From contig NDFF03000143.1 in assembly GCA_002150815.3 (NCBI GenBank), forward strand, positions 122,489-186,488: a stretch of 64,000 bases of DNA, written 5' to 3'. The notes under the pieces were generated by a model. That model was not told where the DNA came from and did not search any database. It saw only the letters and a list, made by a program, of their open reading frames with translations. This DNA comes from Grammothele lineata. Lineage: Eukaryota; Basidiomycota; Agaricomycetes; Polyporales; Polyporaceae. The translations under genes were made by a program, and so were the position numbers. Within the stretch, counting starts at the first letter, position 1; each line of letters opens with the position of its first letter. Of this stretch, positions 33,869 to 45,972 are shown piece after piece.

Positions 33869-34360
33869 CTTGGGGTGAGGGTCAGGCCGAAGCTTGAAAT
33901 TTCCGAGGTTTGTCTGCAAAGAGACGATGGCAGGGGCGGGATGTAGCAGTGAGGGCGCGTTCTGAGCGTCCGGACCTGAGACTCAGTGGTTGAGAGCACG
34001 GAGGGTCGCGTAGTCACAGGATAAGCAGGTTATTGCGCCACAAGCGTAGAAATAGCAAACGAAAGAGGGTTCGAGCTGAACGAAAACAAGCAGAGACGTC
34101 GACGGTGGCGGTCGAGTCCAGCAGCAGTCCAGCACGTGAAGCGCCCGTTGAGGACCGATGACGAAATCGTTCTCCGCGACGCACGGCCTACAGCCAGTCC
34201 TGCAGCGGCAGCGCACGGCTGACCCACGCTGATCTGCACGTGTGAGCAAGGTCGTGTAAAGACAAGGCTACAAATATTCGTCTCTGGCTACCAACACAAT
34301 CTACTGTACATCGTCCACGTCAAGGGCCCATACAGACGTCGTGGATTATTAGATACAACT
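33869..34360. other. Intergenic region, no supported gene
   Basis: About 490 bp between two minus-strand genes. It should contain the NAD kinase promoter and the 3' UTR of the asteroid-like gene. No other feature was seen. Confidence 0.4.
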
Positions 34361-37195
34361 TCACACCTCTGCATCCGCTAACAGCCCGAACATTCCTCCT
34401 CGCGCCGCGCCTCCCTTCTGACCTTTCGCGGCCTTGCCTCCTCCACGCCCGCCTGTGCTCACTGCTTCCGTGACTGCCTTCGCCTTCTTCTCCTTTGCCC
34501 GTCGTTGCGGCGGCAGTGCGAACGCTTCCTCCAGCCCTTCCACGCATGCCGCCCACACATCTTCTTCCACCGCTCCCGGCGTGAGCACGATCCGCCCACT
34601 GAGCACGCCGTGGCACCGGGCGCCGGAGAAACGCCGTGCAGGACTCCGCACCGTCGCCGCGAGGAGCAGCGCCTGTGTGAGCTGCTCGATCGCGTCCAGC
34701 GCCGTACAGGTCTGCGCGACCAACTGCACGTGCCGTTCCGCCACCGGCTCCTTCGTGCCCTCCTCTGCTGTCGCAGGCGAGTCTTCGTCCTGGGGAGGGA
34801 CAAGGCAAGACAAGAGGGCCCGGGCCTCTGCCTGCGTCCACCGCTCCATCATCCGCTCCTTGGTCCCACCACTCTCGCGCGCCCGTTCGTCCATCCGTCG
34901 CACGACCCACCGCACCGCGAGCACGCCTATGAGCGTCTCGTCAGGTACACTTGCCACGCGTGGGGTGTCGGAGCCGAGCGCGCGCAGGAGCAGCGTGCGC
35001 CGCAACGCGTCGGGCCAAACCTGCGGCGGCAGCGGCCTCTTCGTCTGTGGGTCTTCAACGCTCTCCAGCGAGATGTCTGCTAACAACTTGGAAAACGGCT
35101 GGAGAGACACCTCTTCCGGCACGAGACGGGTCCCGCGGCGGACGTATTCTGTCACCGTCTTTGAACGTGCGTTCGCAGATGTTGAGGCAGGATCGGGTTG
35201 CTCTGAGCCATGATTGAAGCCATTGGCAGTCAGATGGAGATCTTCCGGGCTGTCTAGATCTTTCAGCGCGCCTCGTAGACGCGCGAGTGGGTCGTCATCC
35301 TCGCTTTCATCTTCGTCGTCGCTGTCGTCCTCCACGACATCGATCAACTCGTCCTCATCTTCTTCCTCGACCTCCTCTTCGGGCGCCGCCGGTTCGGGGA
35401 GCCCAACGCCTGCATCTAGCACCGCATACGTCCACATCCTCACCGGACGTCCTACGCTCCGCTGAACGCTCTCCTTATCCGGGTCCTCGAGGAACAACCG
35501 CGGCCATGTCGTCCCCGTATGGACACAGTCGAGGACGTGGGGATCGAGCATCCCGTTTCGATAAGCGGCAACGTACCGTGTCCGGATGTCCGAAAGCAGA
35601 TCGCCCTCCGCAAGGTCAGTCGGAGTAGTATCACCCTCCTCTAGAAGAGCATCGAGCTCCGCCACGCGTGCGTTCACTTTCCGTGAGAGGTTCCCGAGAA
35701 GGGGACAACTCTCGGGTGCGTGAAGAGGGCAAACGTCCGAGGCCCACCGTAGACCGCCCTCATTTTCGTCCGCGCTGTCTTCTTCGAGTTTGGGAATGGC
35801 GTACTGCAGCGTCGCCTCCGCGATCCGTTCGACGACGACCTCCCGTTCGCCCGTCGCGAACATGTCGGGCGGGCGAACGAGCAGCGCCGTGACCGCCGCG
35901 TCGATGAGCTCCATCACGCTCCCGATGGGCCGTCGCCGCTTCTTCTGCGCCGCGCTCGCACTGCCAAAGGCAGACGCGAGGATGCCGCTGAGGGTGCTTG
36001 CAACACGTGTGGTACGTTGCGCGAGTGTCAGCTGCCGGTCGAAGAAAAGCCGTTGGAGGTTGTGCGCGCGCCCGCGGGAGCGCAGCTCGGCTGTCGTCGT
36101 GGGTGGGGGCCCGCTCTCGTCTGAGGCGGGCGCGCCGGTGAAGTCGTTCCCGAGGAAGGCGCCGAGAAGGGGAAGGAGGGAGACGGGGATCCCGAGGTGC
36201 GCGGCGAGCGTGGACGGGGCGTATACGGAGAACGAGAGGGACAGTTGAGGGCCGTCGACATCTTGTGGAGGAAGGATACCCGTGCCCGTTATGACGGGTT
36301 GGCCCTGCGCGTACGCCTTTTGCCGCTTACGACCTTTGCCCTTCTTCACCGTCTGGAAACCATCTTCGTCTTCACCATCCTCCGTCTCACCTGCCACTGA
36401 CGCCGAGTAAACGCTGCTGGCGGCGTCGAAGTCTCCCTGTGATCCGGCGGCGGCGGCGGTCCAGACCATCTCGTCGAGGGGGACGTACCCCTTGTACCCG
36501 TCGGCATTGAGGACGACAAAATCTGAGTCCTTTCCTGCGACGTATGCTCCTAGGCGACCTGCAAGCGCAACGGCGTACGGATCTCCTTCTTCCTCCGCGA
36601 AGTGTACGTGCAGTCTCTGTTGGCCGTGGGTTGAGGCGAGACGAAGAAGCGTTTCGACGCAGACGGAGTAGGTTAGAGGCGGCAGCATGGCGGTCTCATG
36701 GAGAAAGCGGGCGGTCGAACGAGCGACAGAGGAGGTCCGAAAAAAGAGGAGCCCGGCTTGGATGTTGTTCTGTGTGATGCGGGAGACGAGGGTAGGGAAT
36801 TTGAGAGCGGGGTAGGGACCTAGGCGGGGTGCTTAAGTGAGACCAGAGAGGGGCAAACGAGGGGTTCGACGGGAACGCACCGTCAAAGACGAAGTGGAGG
36901 TCAAGACCCACGGCGATCCAGGCGCGGACGACGAGCTCTACGAGCTGAACGAAACGAGGGTATTCCCCACCATAGACCCATGGAAGGTCGGCGCAATAAA
37001 TGATCTCGAAAATGAAGCTACAGAGGAGCAAGAGAAGTAAGTTACTGGGTCAGAAAAAGCAACACATAGAACTTACGACCAGGCATCAACCACGAGAGGA
37101 ACTAGCGGAGAGTGGGGAAGAGGAGAGAGGAGAACGGTACGGGAGAGGGCGGACTTGGATTCGCGGAGGTAGGTGGTGAGGCCGTGGACACCCAT
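34361..37195 (-). CDS. Asteroid/XPG-I-type nuclease-fold protein
   Basis: The first exon (start 37195) encodes MGVHGLTTYLRESKSALSR, the classical XPG/FEN N-terminus. Splicing leads to IIYCADLPWVYGGEYPRFVQ and GLDLHFVFDG, then TLVSRITQNNIQAGLLFF, and the XPG-I region GRLGAYVAGKDSDFVVLNAD GYKGYVPLDEMVW. The remaining ~600 residues match asteroid-homologue architecture. They include an acidic linker (about 35250-35370) and a C-terminal basic/Gly-rich tail (AVTEAVSTGGRGGGKAAKG). Length is about 860 residues. Asteroid proteins are FEN-superfamily relatives with poorly known roles in DNA metabolism or signalling. Mkt1-type proteins are a less likely alternative. Confidence 0.82.
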
Positions 37196-37415
37196 ACGAG
37201 CGAGACATCGACGGAGGCGGGAAGACGAAAAGAGACAGGTCGGACGACGCGGACAGAAAAAGAAGAGAGGATGACGGCCTGCTGTGGTCTGGCCAGACGG
37301 TGCCGTGGGGAGGACGAGGAGTCAGGAGGATCAGATGCAACCAATTCAACCCATCCGCGGCGAGCGCGCTGCGGTACGGTCTAACGATGGCGTCAGCTGA
37401 TGGAGGCAAAATACA

Positions 37416-37504
37416 TGACGGAAGTGGGATTCGAACCCACGCCCTTTCGGACTAGATATGGTTAAACCTGATTCTAGCGCCTTAGACCGCTCGGCCATTC
37501 CGCC
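37416..37504 (-). tRNA. tRNA-Leu (anticodon CAG) with a 9-nt intron
   Basis: Minus strand: acceptor GGCGGAA (37504-37498) pairs with TTCCGTC (37423-37417) through one G-U. The D arm is of the type-II kind (TGGCCGAGCGGTCTAAGGC). The anticodon stem CTAGA/TCTAG surrounds CAG at 37470-37468, with a short intron TTTAACCAT (37466-37458). A long variable arm (TCCGAAAGGGC) is followed by T arm GTGGG-TTCGAAT-CCCAC and discriminator A. The long variable arm and D loop fit Leu. Confidence 0.9.
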
Positions 37505-37923
37505 TTACGAAGTGTTTCTCGTTTTGGCATGGTGCAGTGTTGGTGTATTCGTGGTGTCTGCTCGAACTTCTCAATCTCCGCAGGGCCTCAGCCACTTTGG
37601 AGGAAACTACGTACTACAGCACGGTGTCCGACTCGTTGTGCGATACCCGTTAGGACCCGGCATCGGCTGTCCATCCACTACTATCCGGATCCTGTTGATG
37701 ACTCGTCGCTCGTACTCCAACCCTCCAATTCCCCAATCCGTTCAACGATGTGCTTTTTCAAAGTTCTGATGCCTGATCATCTGCTAACTTGAGCGATCTC
37801 AGTGCGGCACTGGCAGCAAGCTTTACAGCATCTCCTCGCACTCCCTTGCCTCCTTACCCGACCATCATCGCCTTTCCGTAGCATTTCACTAACCGAGCTC
37901 AAGGGAACTCTCCTCTGGTCCGC
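37505..37923. promoter_or_regulatory. HET3 upstream region
   Basis: 419 bp between tRNA-Leu and the HET3 start. It shows no similarity to the repeat upstream of HET1 and HET2. No gene was seen. Confidence 0.35.
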
Positions 37924-40017
37924 ATGCGCCTCATCAATACCTCCACTTATGAGATCTGCGAGTATCTGGATGACACAAAGCGCCCTCCTTACGCCATTCT
38001 CTCTCACACATGGGTCGAGCCCGAGCTTAGCTACGTGGATATGCAAAACCTCAAGAAGGCCCAAAAGCTCCCCGGCTGGGAAAAGGTCCGCGGATTCTGC
38101 GCCGCCGCTCACCAAGCGGGTTATACCTGGGCATGGGACGACACCTGCTGTATCGACAAGCGTTCCTCCTCAGAGCTTTCCGAAGCCATCAATTCCATGT
38201 ACGCCTGGTACTCCGCTGCTGCCGTCTGCTTCGCATTTATCGCCGATGCTAAGCCCTCTGAGGATCCTGCCCATCCCGACTCCGCTTTCCGTAAGAGCCG
38301 TTGGTTCACCCGTGGCTGGACACTTCAGGAACTTATTGCCCCCAAACTCGTCATCTTTCTCTCCTCTACTTGGTCAAAGCTTGGTACAAAGCTCTCTCTC
38401 GCACCTCTCCTCGAGGAGATCACTTGCATTCCCCACGACGTCCTTGTTCATAAGACTTTTCTCGGCGACGTCCCCGTGGCTCAGCGTATGTCCTGGGCCG
38501 CCCGCCGTGAAACGAAGCGCCTAGAGGACCGCGCGTACGCCCTCTTGGGGCTCTTTAATGTCAATATGCCCTCCATATACGGCGAGGGCGATCGAGCATT
38601 CATACGCCTTCAGCTCGAGATCATCCAGCAGTCGCCCGATCATTCCATCTTTGCGTGGGGCGGGGTCAGCCTCACGCCCGCCGAACTCTACGGCAATTCG
38701 AATGAAATCTTTGATGGCCCACACTGGGGTCAAGAATTCCGAACCCTCCTCGCATCGTCTCCCTCGGAGTTTGCGAATAGCGCAAAGATCCAGAGGCTTT
38801 CTCCGCAGGAATTCTCTCGCCGAGTCGGCCAGGAGCTCGATGAGCCCGAGTACCACCACACAAACGCCGGTGTACTTATTCATCTCCCCATGTATGATCT
38901 CCGGCATACGACTCTGGGCGTGTGCCTAGCGCTTCTGGCGTGCGAGGACGAAGAGGAGAATACTATTGCGCTTATCCTTCGTGAACGAAACGACAGTCCG
39001 AAGCAGTTCTACGTCGGCATGCACAAGTACTCTATACCCAACCTTTCCCCTCACCCGTACTTCCGCAGGGTGCTCATCCCGCCCGCGACGACAGCATTAT
39101 CGCCTGAACCGCCCTCGAAGGCAGCAGACGCCAACTTGTCACGGCCGCTCTCCAACATCTGGCAGGACCTTCGTGTTACGCGCATGTATATTCACTCGTA
39201 TAACCCTCATCCGAAGCGGAGCACCGACCAGGGCGTCGAAGGCAAACATCTACGACTACATGCGACGCCCAGCATTTCAAGCGGCCGGTCGGCACAGTCG
39301 GCGTCCGAGGCGAACGTCGCGTTCTCGCTCATTCTTCCGGGCTACATGCTCAGGCAACTCCTTATGAAGGGCTTCCACGTCCGCGGTTGGCCGAAGCAGC
39401 ATCCTGACGGCGTTGAAGGCTGGACGCCCCAGAGAGCTTGGTCGAGAAGGAGTTTGTCGGAGGGTTCGCTCGAACTGACCCTTGGAGGGGCAAATAATGG
39501 CCACCAGAGCGGTGCTATCCGCTTTCGCGGCCCTGGCGGCGCCGAATTCGTCCTTGGCATAGGCATCACCCAGACGCCGACCGGGAGGAGGGTGGTGTGG
39601 GCAGAGGCGGTCATCCGCGGTTACGACGAGCCGGTGCATGGGTTGAAGTGGGATGTGGAGGAGGGCAAGGGCGACGTCACGCGACAGCTGCGCGAGCTGG
39701 TGTTCGAGCCTTTCGCCGCGCAGTCTCCGATAAGCCGCAAGCCGCTCGCTGTGGAGAGTTGGAAGGACGGGGCTAGAACGTTTGGATCCAGAAGAAGGGA
39801 CGCGAGGGTGCGCCTGACGTTCTCGCCGTGGTTTGAGGAGAATGAGACGATGCAAATCAGCGCTGCGGACAAAGGGAGGGTCAAGAAATGGACGGTGGGC
39901 GTCGAGGCGGACTTTGGCAAGGATGGGAGGGTGTGGGCGAGCAGCGAAGAGAAGGCGCAGCATATGTCTGGTCTGAGTCAAGTCGGCAATGCCGCTCCCC
40001 GGACCGCTGCACGATAG
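37924..40017 (+). CDS. HET-domain protein 3 (diverged paralogue)
   Basis: A single 697-residue frame starting MRLINTSTYEICEYLDD. HET-domain blocks: YAILSHTWVEPELSYVDM, TWAWDDTCCIDKRSSSELSE, SRWFTRGWTLQELIAPKLV and VNMPSIYGEGDRAFIRLQ. The start and block order match HET1 and HET2, but identity drops sharply after residue ~250. The C-terminal part keeps only the outline of the shared module: EFVLGIGIT, VVWAEAVIRG, VESWKDGARTF and VRLTFSPWF. No NTPase or repeat domain was seen. It lies beside tRNA-Leu about 13 kb from the tandem pair. By family it may be a self/non-self recognition or cell-death protein; the role is inferred. Confidence 0.87.
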   Translation: MRLINTSTYEICEYLDDTKRPPYAILSHTWVEPELSYVDMQNLKKAQKLPGWEKVRGFCAAAHQAGYTWAWDDTCCIDKRSSSELSEAINSMYAWYSAAAVCFAFIADAKPSEDPAHPDSAFRKSRWFTRGWTLQELIAPKLVIFLSSTWSKLGTKLSLAPLLEEITCIPHDVLVHKTFLGDVPVAQRMSWAARRETKRLEDRAYALLGLFNVNMPSIYGEGDRAFIRLQLEIIQQSPDHSIFAWGGVSLTPAELYGNSNEIFDGPHWGQEFRTLLASSPSEFANSAKIQRLSPQEFSRRVGQELDEPEYHHTNAGVLIHLPMYDLRHTTLGVCLALLACEDEEENTIALILRERNDSPKQFYVGMHKYSIPNLSPHPYFRRVLIPPATTALSPEPPSKAADANLSRPLSNIWQDLRVTRMYIHSYNPHPKRSTDQGVEGKHLRLHATPSISSGRSAQSASEANVAFSLILPGYMLRQLLMKGFHVRGWPKQHPDGVEGWTPQRAWSRRSLSEGSLELTLGGANNGHQSGAIRFRGPGGAEFVLGIGITQTPTGRRVVWAEAVIRGYDEPVHGLKWDVEEGKGDVTRQLRELVFEPFAAQSPISRKPLAVESWKDGARTFGSRRRDARVRLTFSPWFEENETMQISAADKGRVKKWTVGVEADFGKDGRVWASSEEKAQHMSGLSQVGNAAPRTAAR

Positions 40018-40182
40018 CATTGTACAACCTCTGGTATATTTCTTTACTGGTCGACTCTTCACGTAGGCACCGGATGTCGTGAAAACGCATGTGCATTGCG
40101 CTACATATGGAAGGCCGTGTGTACCGAGAAATAATGATACAAAATACACCATCTCATACAGACATGAACGGGGAAGCCTCGA

Positions 40183-41147
40183 TCAACGACGTACCAGCCC
40201 ATCCAAGATATCCACTGCTTCCTGGATCCTCGTGAGATAGCGCCCGACGAGGATTTGTAGTTGCTCTGGGTCAGGCGGCAGGAAGAGGTCGTCGAAGGAG
40301 GTGTCGACATCGACACTGTAATAAGACAGGTCCCACAGCTGGGAATTCGAATAGGGAGGGATAGCACGTACCCTTGGTCATTACAGTATGCAACAGGGTC
40401 TTCAAGATATCGGGTCGCACTCGTAATAAACTCGACGGCTTTCTCACCGACCGCTCTGTTTTCTGCGAGTTCCTTATCTGAGAGCCCGTGGTGCCATGGA
40501 TGGGTGTCAAGGGATTCGCGATACCGATCAAGGCAGTCATTCGTGCCGGAGAAGACGGTAGGAAAGTAGGCGACAAGGTAGTGAAGGAGGCGGTGCTGTT
40601 CAGAATCATCCTTCCTCCAAATGTGGTGGATGTGCTAAGAGAAAGGAAAGAGGGCGACGGCGAGATGAGGGGAGTCCACAATGGAGAGAGAAGGGACAAA
40701 CCAAGAGAGAGTAGGCGTCGATGGCGCGGCGGTAGAAACCGCGGTGGATCTGGAGGTTTTTGGGATTAGAGATACTGATGAGCTTCGCACGATCGCGGGC
40801 GGATAAGAGCGAGCACAAAGGATGTTCATTTGAGAGGATTGGTGGGACTATAGAGGCGAGGCGATTGCGCAGGACCTCGATGTGGGGGAGGAGGCGGAGG
40901 AGATCGGGGATGTGCTCGGGAAGAAGGGTAGGCTCGAGAATGTCGCGGATAGCGTGCACGAGCACAGAGAAAGGAGGGCAGTCTTCTGAATGCGGCCCCG
41001 AGGAGACGCTGTCAGAGGCACTGTCTGTCGCGGACTCGTCAGCGAGGAACTTGCAAGAAAAGCAGAGAGGGGCGGACCATAGCTGCGGCGAGCGAGGTCG
41101 GAGTCGACTAGCTCCTCGGAGCTGCGGAACGTGTTTTGAGAGGGCAT
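40183..41147 (-). CDS. Conserved hypothetical protein, multi-exon
   Basis: Starts MPSQNTFRSSEELVDSD at 41147. An early intron leads to the frame CKFLADESATDSASDSV, then LVHAIRDILEPTLLPEHIPD, SLLSARDRAKLISISNPKNL and IHRGFYRRAIDAYSLL. Further introns join HIHHIWRKDDSEQHRLLHYL, GTNDCLDRYRESLDTHPWHH and VDVDTSFDDLFLPPDPEQLQ. It ends RIQEAVDILDGLVRR at TGA 40183-40185. Length is about 270 residues, mostly helical, with no signal peptide. Reading-frame continuity across several GT-AG introns supports a real gene. I do not recognise a family. It is divergent from the Bud4-like gene, with about 325 bp between starts. Confidence 0.68.
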
Positions 41148-41471
41148 GGTGCAGACCGTGGGGCGGAGAAGGAGGACTGTTACGGCGAGAGACGGTCGAG
41201 ACGCGTAGGGCGCTGCGACGCGCGACGCGGGCGATAAGGGACGACGCGGTCACGTGCACGCGTTGTTGAACTCGGCGTTGAAAGCGGCAGCGACCCAGGC
41301 CCGCGCCTTTCCCACGCTCTCCTCTCCCGCTTGCCCGCCGACGACCATTCATCCGAGTCCAACGACTCCGCGCGCCCGCCACGCCCCGCCCCGCCCGCCT
41401 CGTGCGCCCCGCCCTCGCGCGTCCGCTCCCCGACACTCGCCCCCGGCCACCCCTCGTCATCGTCCTTCGCA
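41148..41471. promoter_or_regulatory. Divergent promoter region of the unknown gene and BUD4-like gene
   Basis: 324 bp between the two start codons. The right half is very C-rich (41330-41465) and stays open in the Bud4 frame back to 41331, so the Bud4 start could be further upstream. Confidence 0.45.
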
Positions 41472-44400
41472 ATGAGCGCGTCTCGCCCGTTCCGTGAACG
41501 TCCTCAGTCCAACACCCCGGAGCCGGAGCCCGCCCGTCCGACGACCCCCCTCCGCATCACAAAGCACGCGTCCCCCCAGCCCCGCCAGGGTCTCTCTCCT
41601 CGCCAGCCGTCCGCGCTGCCCCAGGGCCTCGTCGCGCGCAGGTCCAGCAACAGCTTCAAGCATGTCCGCGAAAACCATCTGGTCACCAAGTCCCCCTTCC
41701 GCACGTTCATTCCCCAGGCCCTCGCCTCCGCGTCCCCCCGACGTGTCAGCGGCGAGAAACGCCCACGGCCGGACTCGATGCACGCTCAGGCAGAGAACGA
41801 TAAGCCCCTCGGCTTCAAGCGCCGCCAGTCCAAGAGCTTTCAGGGCCTCCTACAAAAGGAACCTGTCACCAAGAGCCCTTTCCGCCGTTCCACCGACCTC
41901 GGTTCCTCATCCTCCTCCGATTCAGCTCCTCCTCCGCCCCCCAAGCTCCGGCCCAGGTCAGTAGCCACCCAGTCTGCGATACCCGTCTCATCCCCCATCC
42001 GCGGCGTCCTCTCCAACCCCCGCAAGATGCACGGCCCTCGCGGCGTCGGTGGGCGCCACCAGAAGCAGAAGACAGTTACCTTCGACGATAACTGCGAAGT
42101 TGTGGAGCTTTCGGACAACGATGACTATCTTGAGGACGTTTCCTATGACGACACGGGTTATGGGTACGGCTATACTTACCCTGACGCGGACGGTGGAGAT
42201 GAGGCGATGGACGAGGATCCCGAGGGTAGTTTCCAGGTCGGCGAGGATAGTCTTACCGGCATGGTCGAATCTATGCTCGAGGCCGCCCGGCCGCACACGC
42301 CCCCCAACGCGGAAGAGGAGGAGGATGTCGAGCTTTTGCCCCCGTCCCCATCGCCTGCCCGACCCCAGCGCGATGCCACTCCTGAAGGTCCGTCTGAAAG
42401 TCCACACCGTAAGTCTTCGCTCTTATCGTCCGCCAAAATTCCGATCTCATTCCGCCCAGAGCCTGTTGTAGATCCGCCCTCACTGACTCAACTTAAGGAC
42501 GAAGAACCTCCATTCGAGGAATCGTTCCGATCCGTGGGTTCCATAGGTTCCAACGACTCTTTAGATCCCGCCAATCTTTCCATTGGCCATTCCGAAGTTT
42601 CGCTGTCCAATTTGGATAATCACTCCCTCCTCGCGGATGCCGAATTCGACGGTGACGTACTTACAGGCGCGTCATTCGCTCCTCTTGCGAACTCGTCCCC
42701 CCGGAATCCGTCGCGGTCAAGCTCGGGGACGCCGCTCGATCGTTCTTTCGAGGCGCGTTCGACACCGTCGCTTACACCGTCTAGGTTCCACTCCCCTCGC
42801 TCCGGATCCGGTTCGCCCTTCCAACGGCAGCTGTTCAAGCCGGCGAGTACGTCAAGCTTGGGAAGTTTCACCAATCGACGAGCGAGCCCGCATTCTCCCA
42901 TCACCCGCGAGGTCATCCAGGAGCGATTACTCCGACGCAAGAGCGAGGAGGCTCTCGCAGCCAGTCGTTCCGCTTCCGGGAGCCCTGCACCCATCGCGGC
43001 GCCGTCACCGCCATCGGCGGAAGTACATGAGCTGGATCGAGTGGAGACCACGGCTGAGGACCCTGACGTTTCATGCGAGACCGAGCCCGACGCCGAACGA
43101 GAGCCACCGGCCTCGAGCCTCCCTAGCATGGCCCGCGGACAAAACCCGACGCATGACGGTGTGCTGTCCATCAACCCCGAGCCGCAGCCCATCGACCCTC
43201 CGCGTCCCACGCCTCTCGAGCGTGCGGTGACAGTCGATGGGGCTGCGATGGAGATGGATGCCAAGCGCGCCTTTGAGGGACTCGAGCTCGACTTCGAGCA
43301 CGGGTTCGGGCTCGGGGAGGAAGGGATGAGCGTCAGCGCCGGCTTACCGTCGCGTGTGAGGCACAGCAACATGCACCTCGGTGACGTGTCAGCTCTTGAC
43401 AAGCTCATGGAGGACATGGCCGGCGCGGGCGTCGGCGTGCCCGCGGACACCTCGATGCTTTCTGAGGGCCAGTCGTACGCTAGTCTGCGCGTCGAGGCGG
43501 TCACGGAGGGCGTGCAAGCGCAGACATTCTCCCTGCCGGATGTCGTCAAGGACAAGGAGGGTTTGGGCTTCGACATTGACATGGAGCCGTCCATGTCGAA
43601 CATCGCGGTCCCCAGTCTAGCTGCCCCGTCGGCCAGCCCGTCGCCACCTCCGCCGCCTCCTCCTGCTAAGGATGCTATCCGTGCTCGGGAAGAACTCATC
43701 AAGGCTAAGAGGCGCGAGATCCGTGGAATGGAGGAGGAAGGCTTTGACAACGAGATGGGCGTGCTTGGCGTGCGCTCGGCCGGACGTCCTACTCGCCGGC
43801 GTAGCATGAGCACTGGGGACGCTAACGCTGGCCCCGCCCCGTCGGCGAAGGCGCATGGTCGCGCGCAGAGTGCTCAGGACGACAATCTCTTGGACATTAC
43901 GATGTTGCGTCGCAAGGATGCGCCCCTGGCCGAAACGATCAGCCGCGAACTCAAGAAGCGGGAGAACGTCAAGCACAGCGTGAGTGCTTCGCTTCGCTTG
44001 CGCGCATCACTGCTGAGGGTGTCATTACGAGCAGAAGTACCACGTGCGAGAGCGCACAGAGACCATATACGCTTCCGCGGATGGGGATCGTTTGACGCCT
44101 AGTACGAGCGACGACAGCGGCGAGAAGGCCTGGAGATCTATTCGCCGACCGTCCGACATGGTAAGTGGCGCACCACTCGTCGGCGTGCGTGTGCTGATGG
44201 CTACTCTTGCTTCAGAACGAGTACGCGAAGCAACTTCGAGAGCTTCGTGAGCAGCAAAAAGCCGGCAAGGCTCACGGCAAGGTGTTCGTTCGTGGTGCGT
44301 TACTTGGGCACGTTCCGCGGACTGCGCCGTTGACTGTCAGCCCATCTAGTTGTCGGCTTGCGGGGTCTCCAATTACCGATTCCTGAACAGCCAACCAAGT

Positions 44401-45688
44401 TCACGGTGACGCTGAACAACGGCATTCACTTCGTAACGACGCCGGAAGCGTTACTTGCCCCTGACTGCACGGTTGATCAGGAGTTCGAGCTGTGCGTCAA
44501 GCTCCATACGAGATTGCGTGCCTTGCTCATATCCAGAATTCTCTAGGATTGAGCATAGCAAGCTCGAGTTCACGCTGACGATCAAAGTCAAGAAGGATCC
44601 GCATATAGCTGCGCAAGTGAAGGCTTGCCAGCCTCCGCCGGCCCCACGTCCACCTCCGCAACCGCTGCCGCCGCCCGCGTCCAAGGGGAACCACAGCAAG
44701 AGTGGCGGCATGAGGAGCTTCCTCGGTCTTGGGTCACCGAAAAAGTCGAAGACGTTGCAGCGTGCAGCCTCGCCTGCTCCGGCACCCGCTCCGGCGCCCA
44801 CTCCTACGCCTCCGGTGAACTTCAAGATGCCGGAGAACCTAGCCCGATACATTCGACCGGATGGCTCCCTCGGGCGTACGCTCGTGGAGTTCAGCAAGAT
44901 CGCACCTCATTGCGACACGCGGTTGGTGGAGACGGCGTTTCCGCTCGTCACGCAGAAGAATGAGCTCCCGGGAGCGAAGCCCACCCAGCTGACGATCGGT
45001 GAGATCGTCCTGCAGGTGTTTAGGCTGCCGCCTCTACCCGGCATCCCGCCGGACCAACTCCCGCAGAGTCTGGAGGAATGTCATCGTGGGCTAACGCACA
45101 CGCGTTGGCATAAGGCTTGCTATATGCAGGGCACCTTAACCCAGATCGGCGGTGACTGTACGGTGAGTAGCGTGTTAGGTGTGTGCACCCGCCACCGACG
45201 CTGACGCTCCATGCAGACGTGGAGGCGACGACATCTGCGGATCATCGGCAGTAGCCTCGTTGCGTACAACGACGTGACGCGCCGAGCTATCGCAAGCATT
45301 GACCTTCGCAAGGCGACCAAGGTCGAGGACGAGAGCTCCCCGCTTCGAAGTCCAGTCTCCCCCGCATTGAATGGTTACGACGACGACGATCCGTACGGCG
45401 TTGGCAGCGTAGAGCGCTCGTTCAGGCTCGAGTTCGGCCATGAGACGATCAAGTTCTACGCGGACACAGATCAGGAAAAGGACGACTGGTGGGCAACTTT
45501 CCCTTGAATGCGCAGGGCGCATTGTATGCTGACGACATTCACGTCCCAGGTTGAAGATCCTCTCCGCTATGATCGGTCGCATTCCGCCTAATCCCCTCTG
45601 GGCAGAGCTCCTCTTCCAGCGTCAGGAGCAGGCTAGGCATGCGCAGGTGTCCATTCCGTCTCCAGGACCATCTACTTCCATTCGATAG
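41472..45688 (+). CDS. BUD4: Bud4/anillin-like septation and bud-site protein with C-terminal PH domain
   Basis: Starts MSASRPFRERPQSNTPEPEP; a longer in-frame start at 41331 is possible. The first exon encodes ~830 disordered Ser/Pro-rich residues with repeated TKSPFR motifs (VTKSPFRTF, VTKSPFRRS). Later exons give EYAKQLRELREQQKAG and an anillin-homology/C2-like region: RVVGLRGLQLPIPEQPTKFT, NNGIHFVTTPEALLA and KLEFTLTIKVKKDPH. A PH domain follows (about 45100-45600; GTLTQIGGDCT, TWRRRHLRIIGSSLVAYND, FRLEFGHETIKFYADT). The gene ends at TAG 45686-45688; total about 1,300 residues. Bud4 and related anillins anchor septins and Rho signalling at division sites. That fits a polarity/septation role alongside the Spa2 and NoxR genes of this window. 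Confidence 0.82.
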
Positions 45689-45972
45689 ACAATGTCCCTC
45701 TAATCCGACCTCTCCTTTCCTTCTCCCTTCACGCTTACCGTTTTTCTTATGCTCTTTCTGGTTGACTTTGTACCACCACATCCAGTCTGATCTCGTTTGC
45801 GCTACTTGCATCCATTAGTTCTCGTCTCGGATATTCATGTGATGGAAGAGAGCTCTATTGACCATGTACCTATGTATCACGTCCAATGCATGCCCCATGA
45901 ACATGAAGTGATATGTAGGTAGGCTTCTGCAACTGTTGGAGGATGGATGGGTGTGCCGTGGGCATGCCTTAC

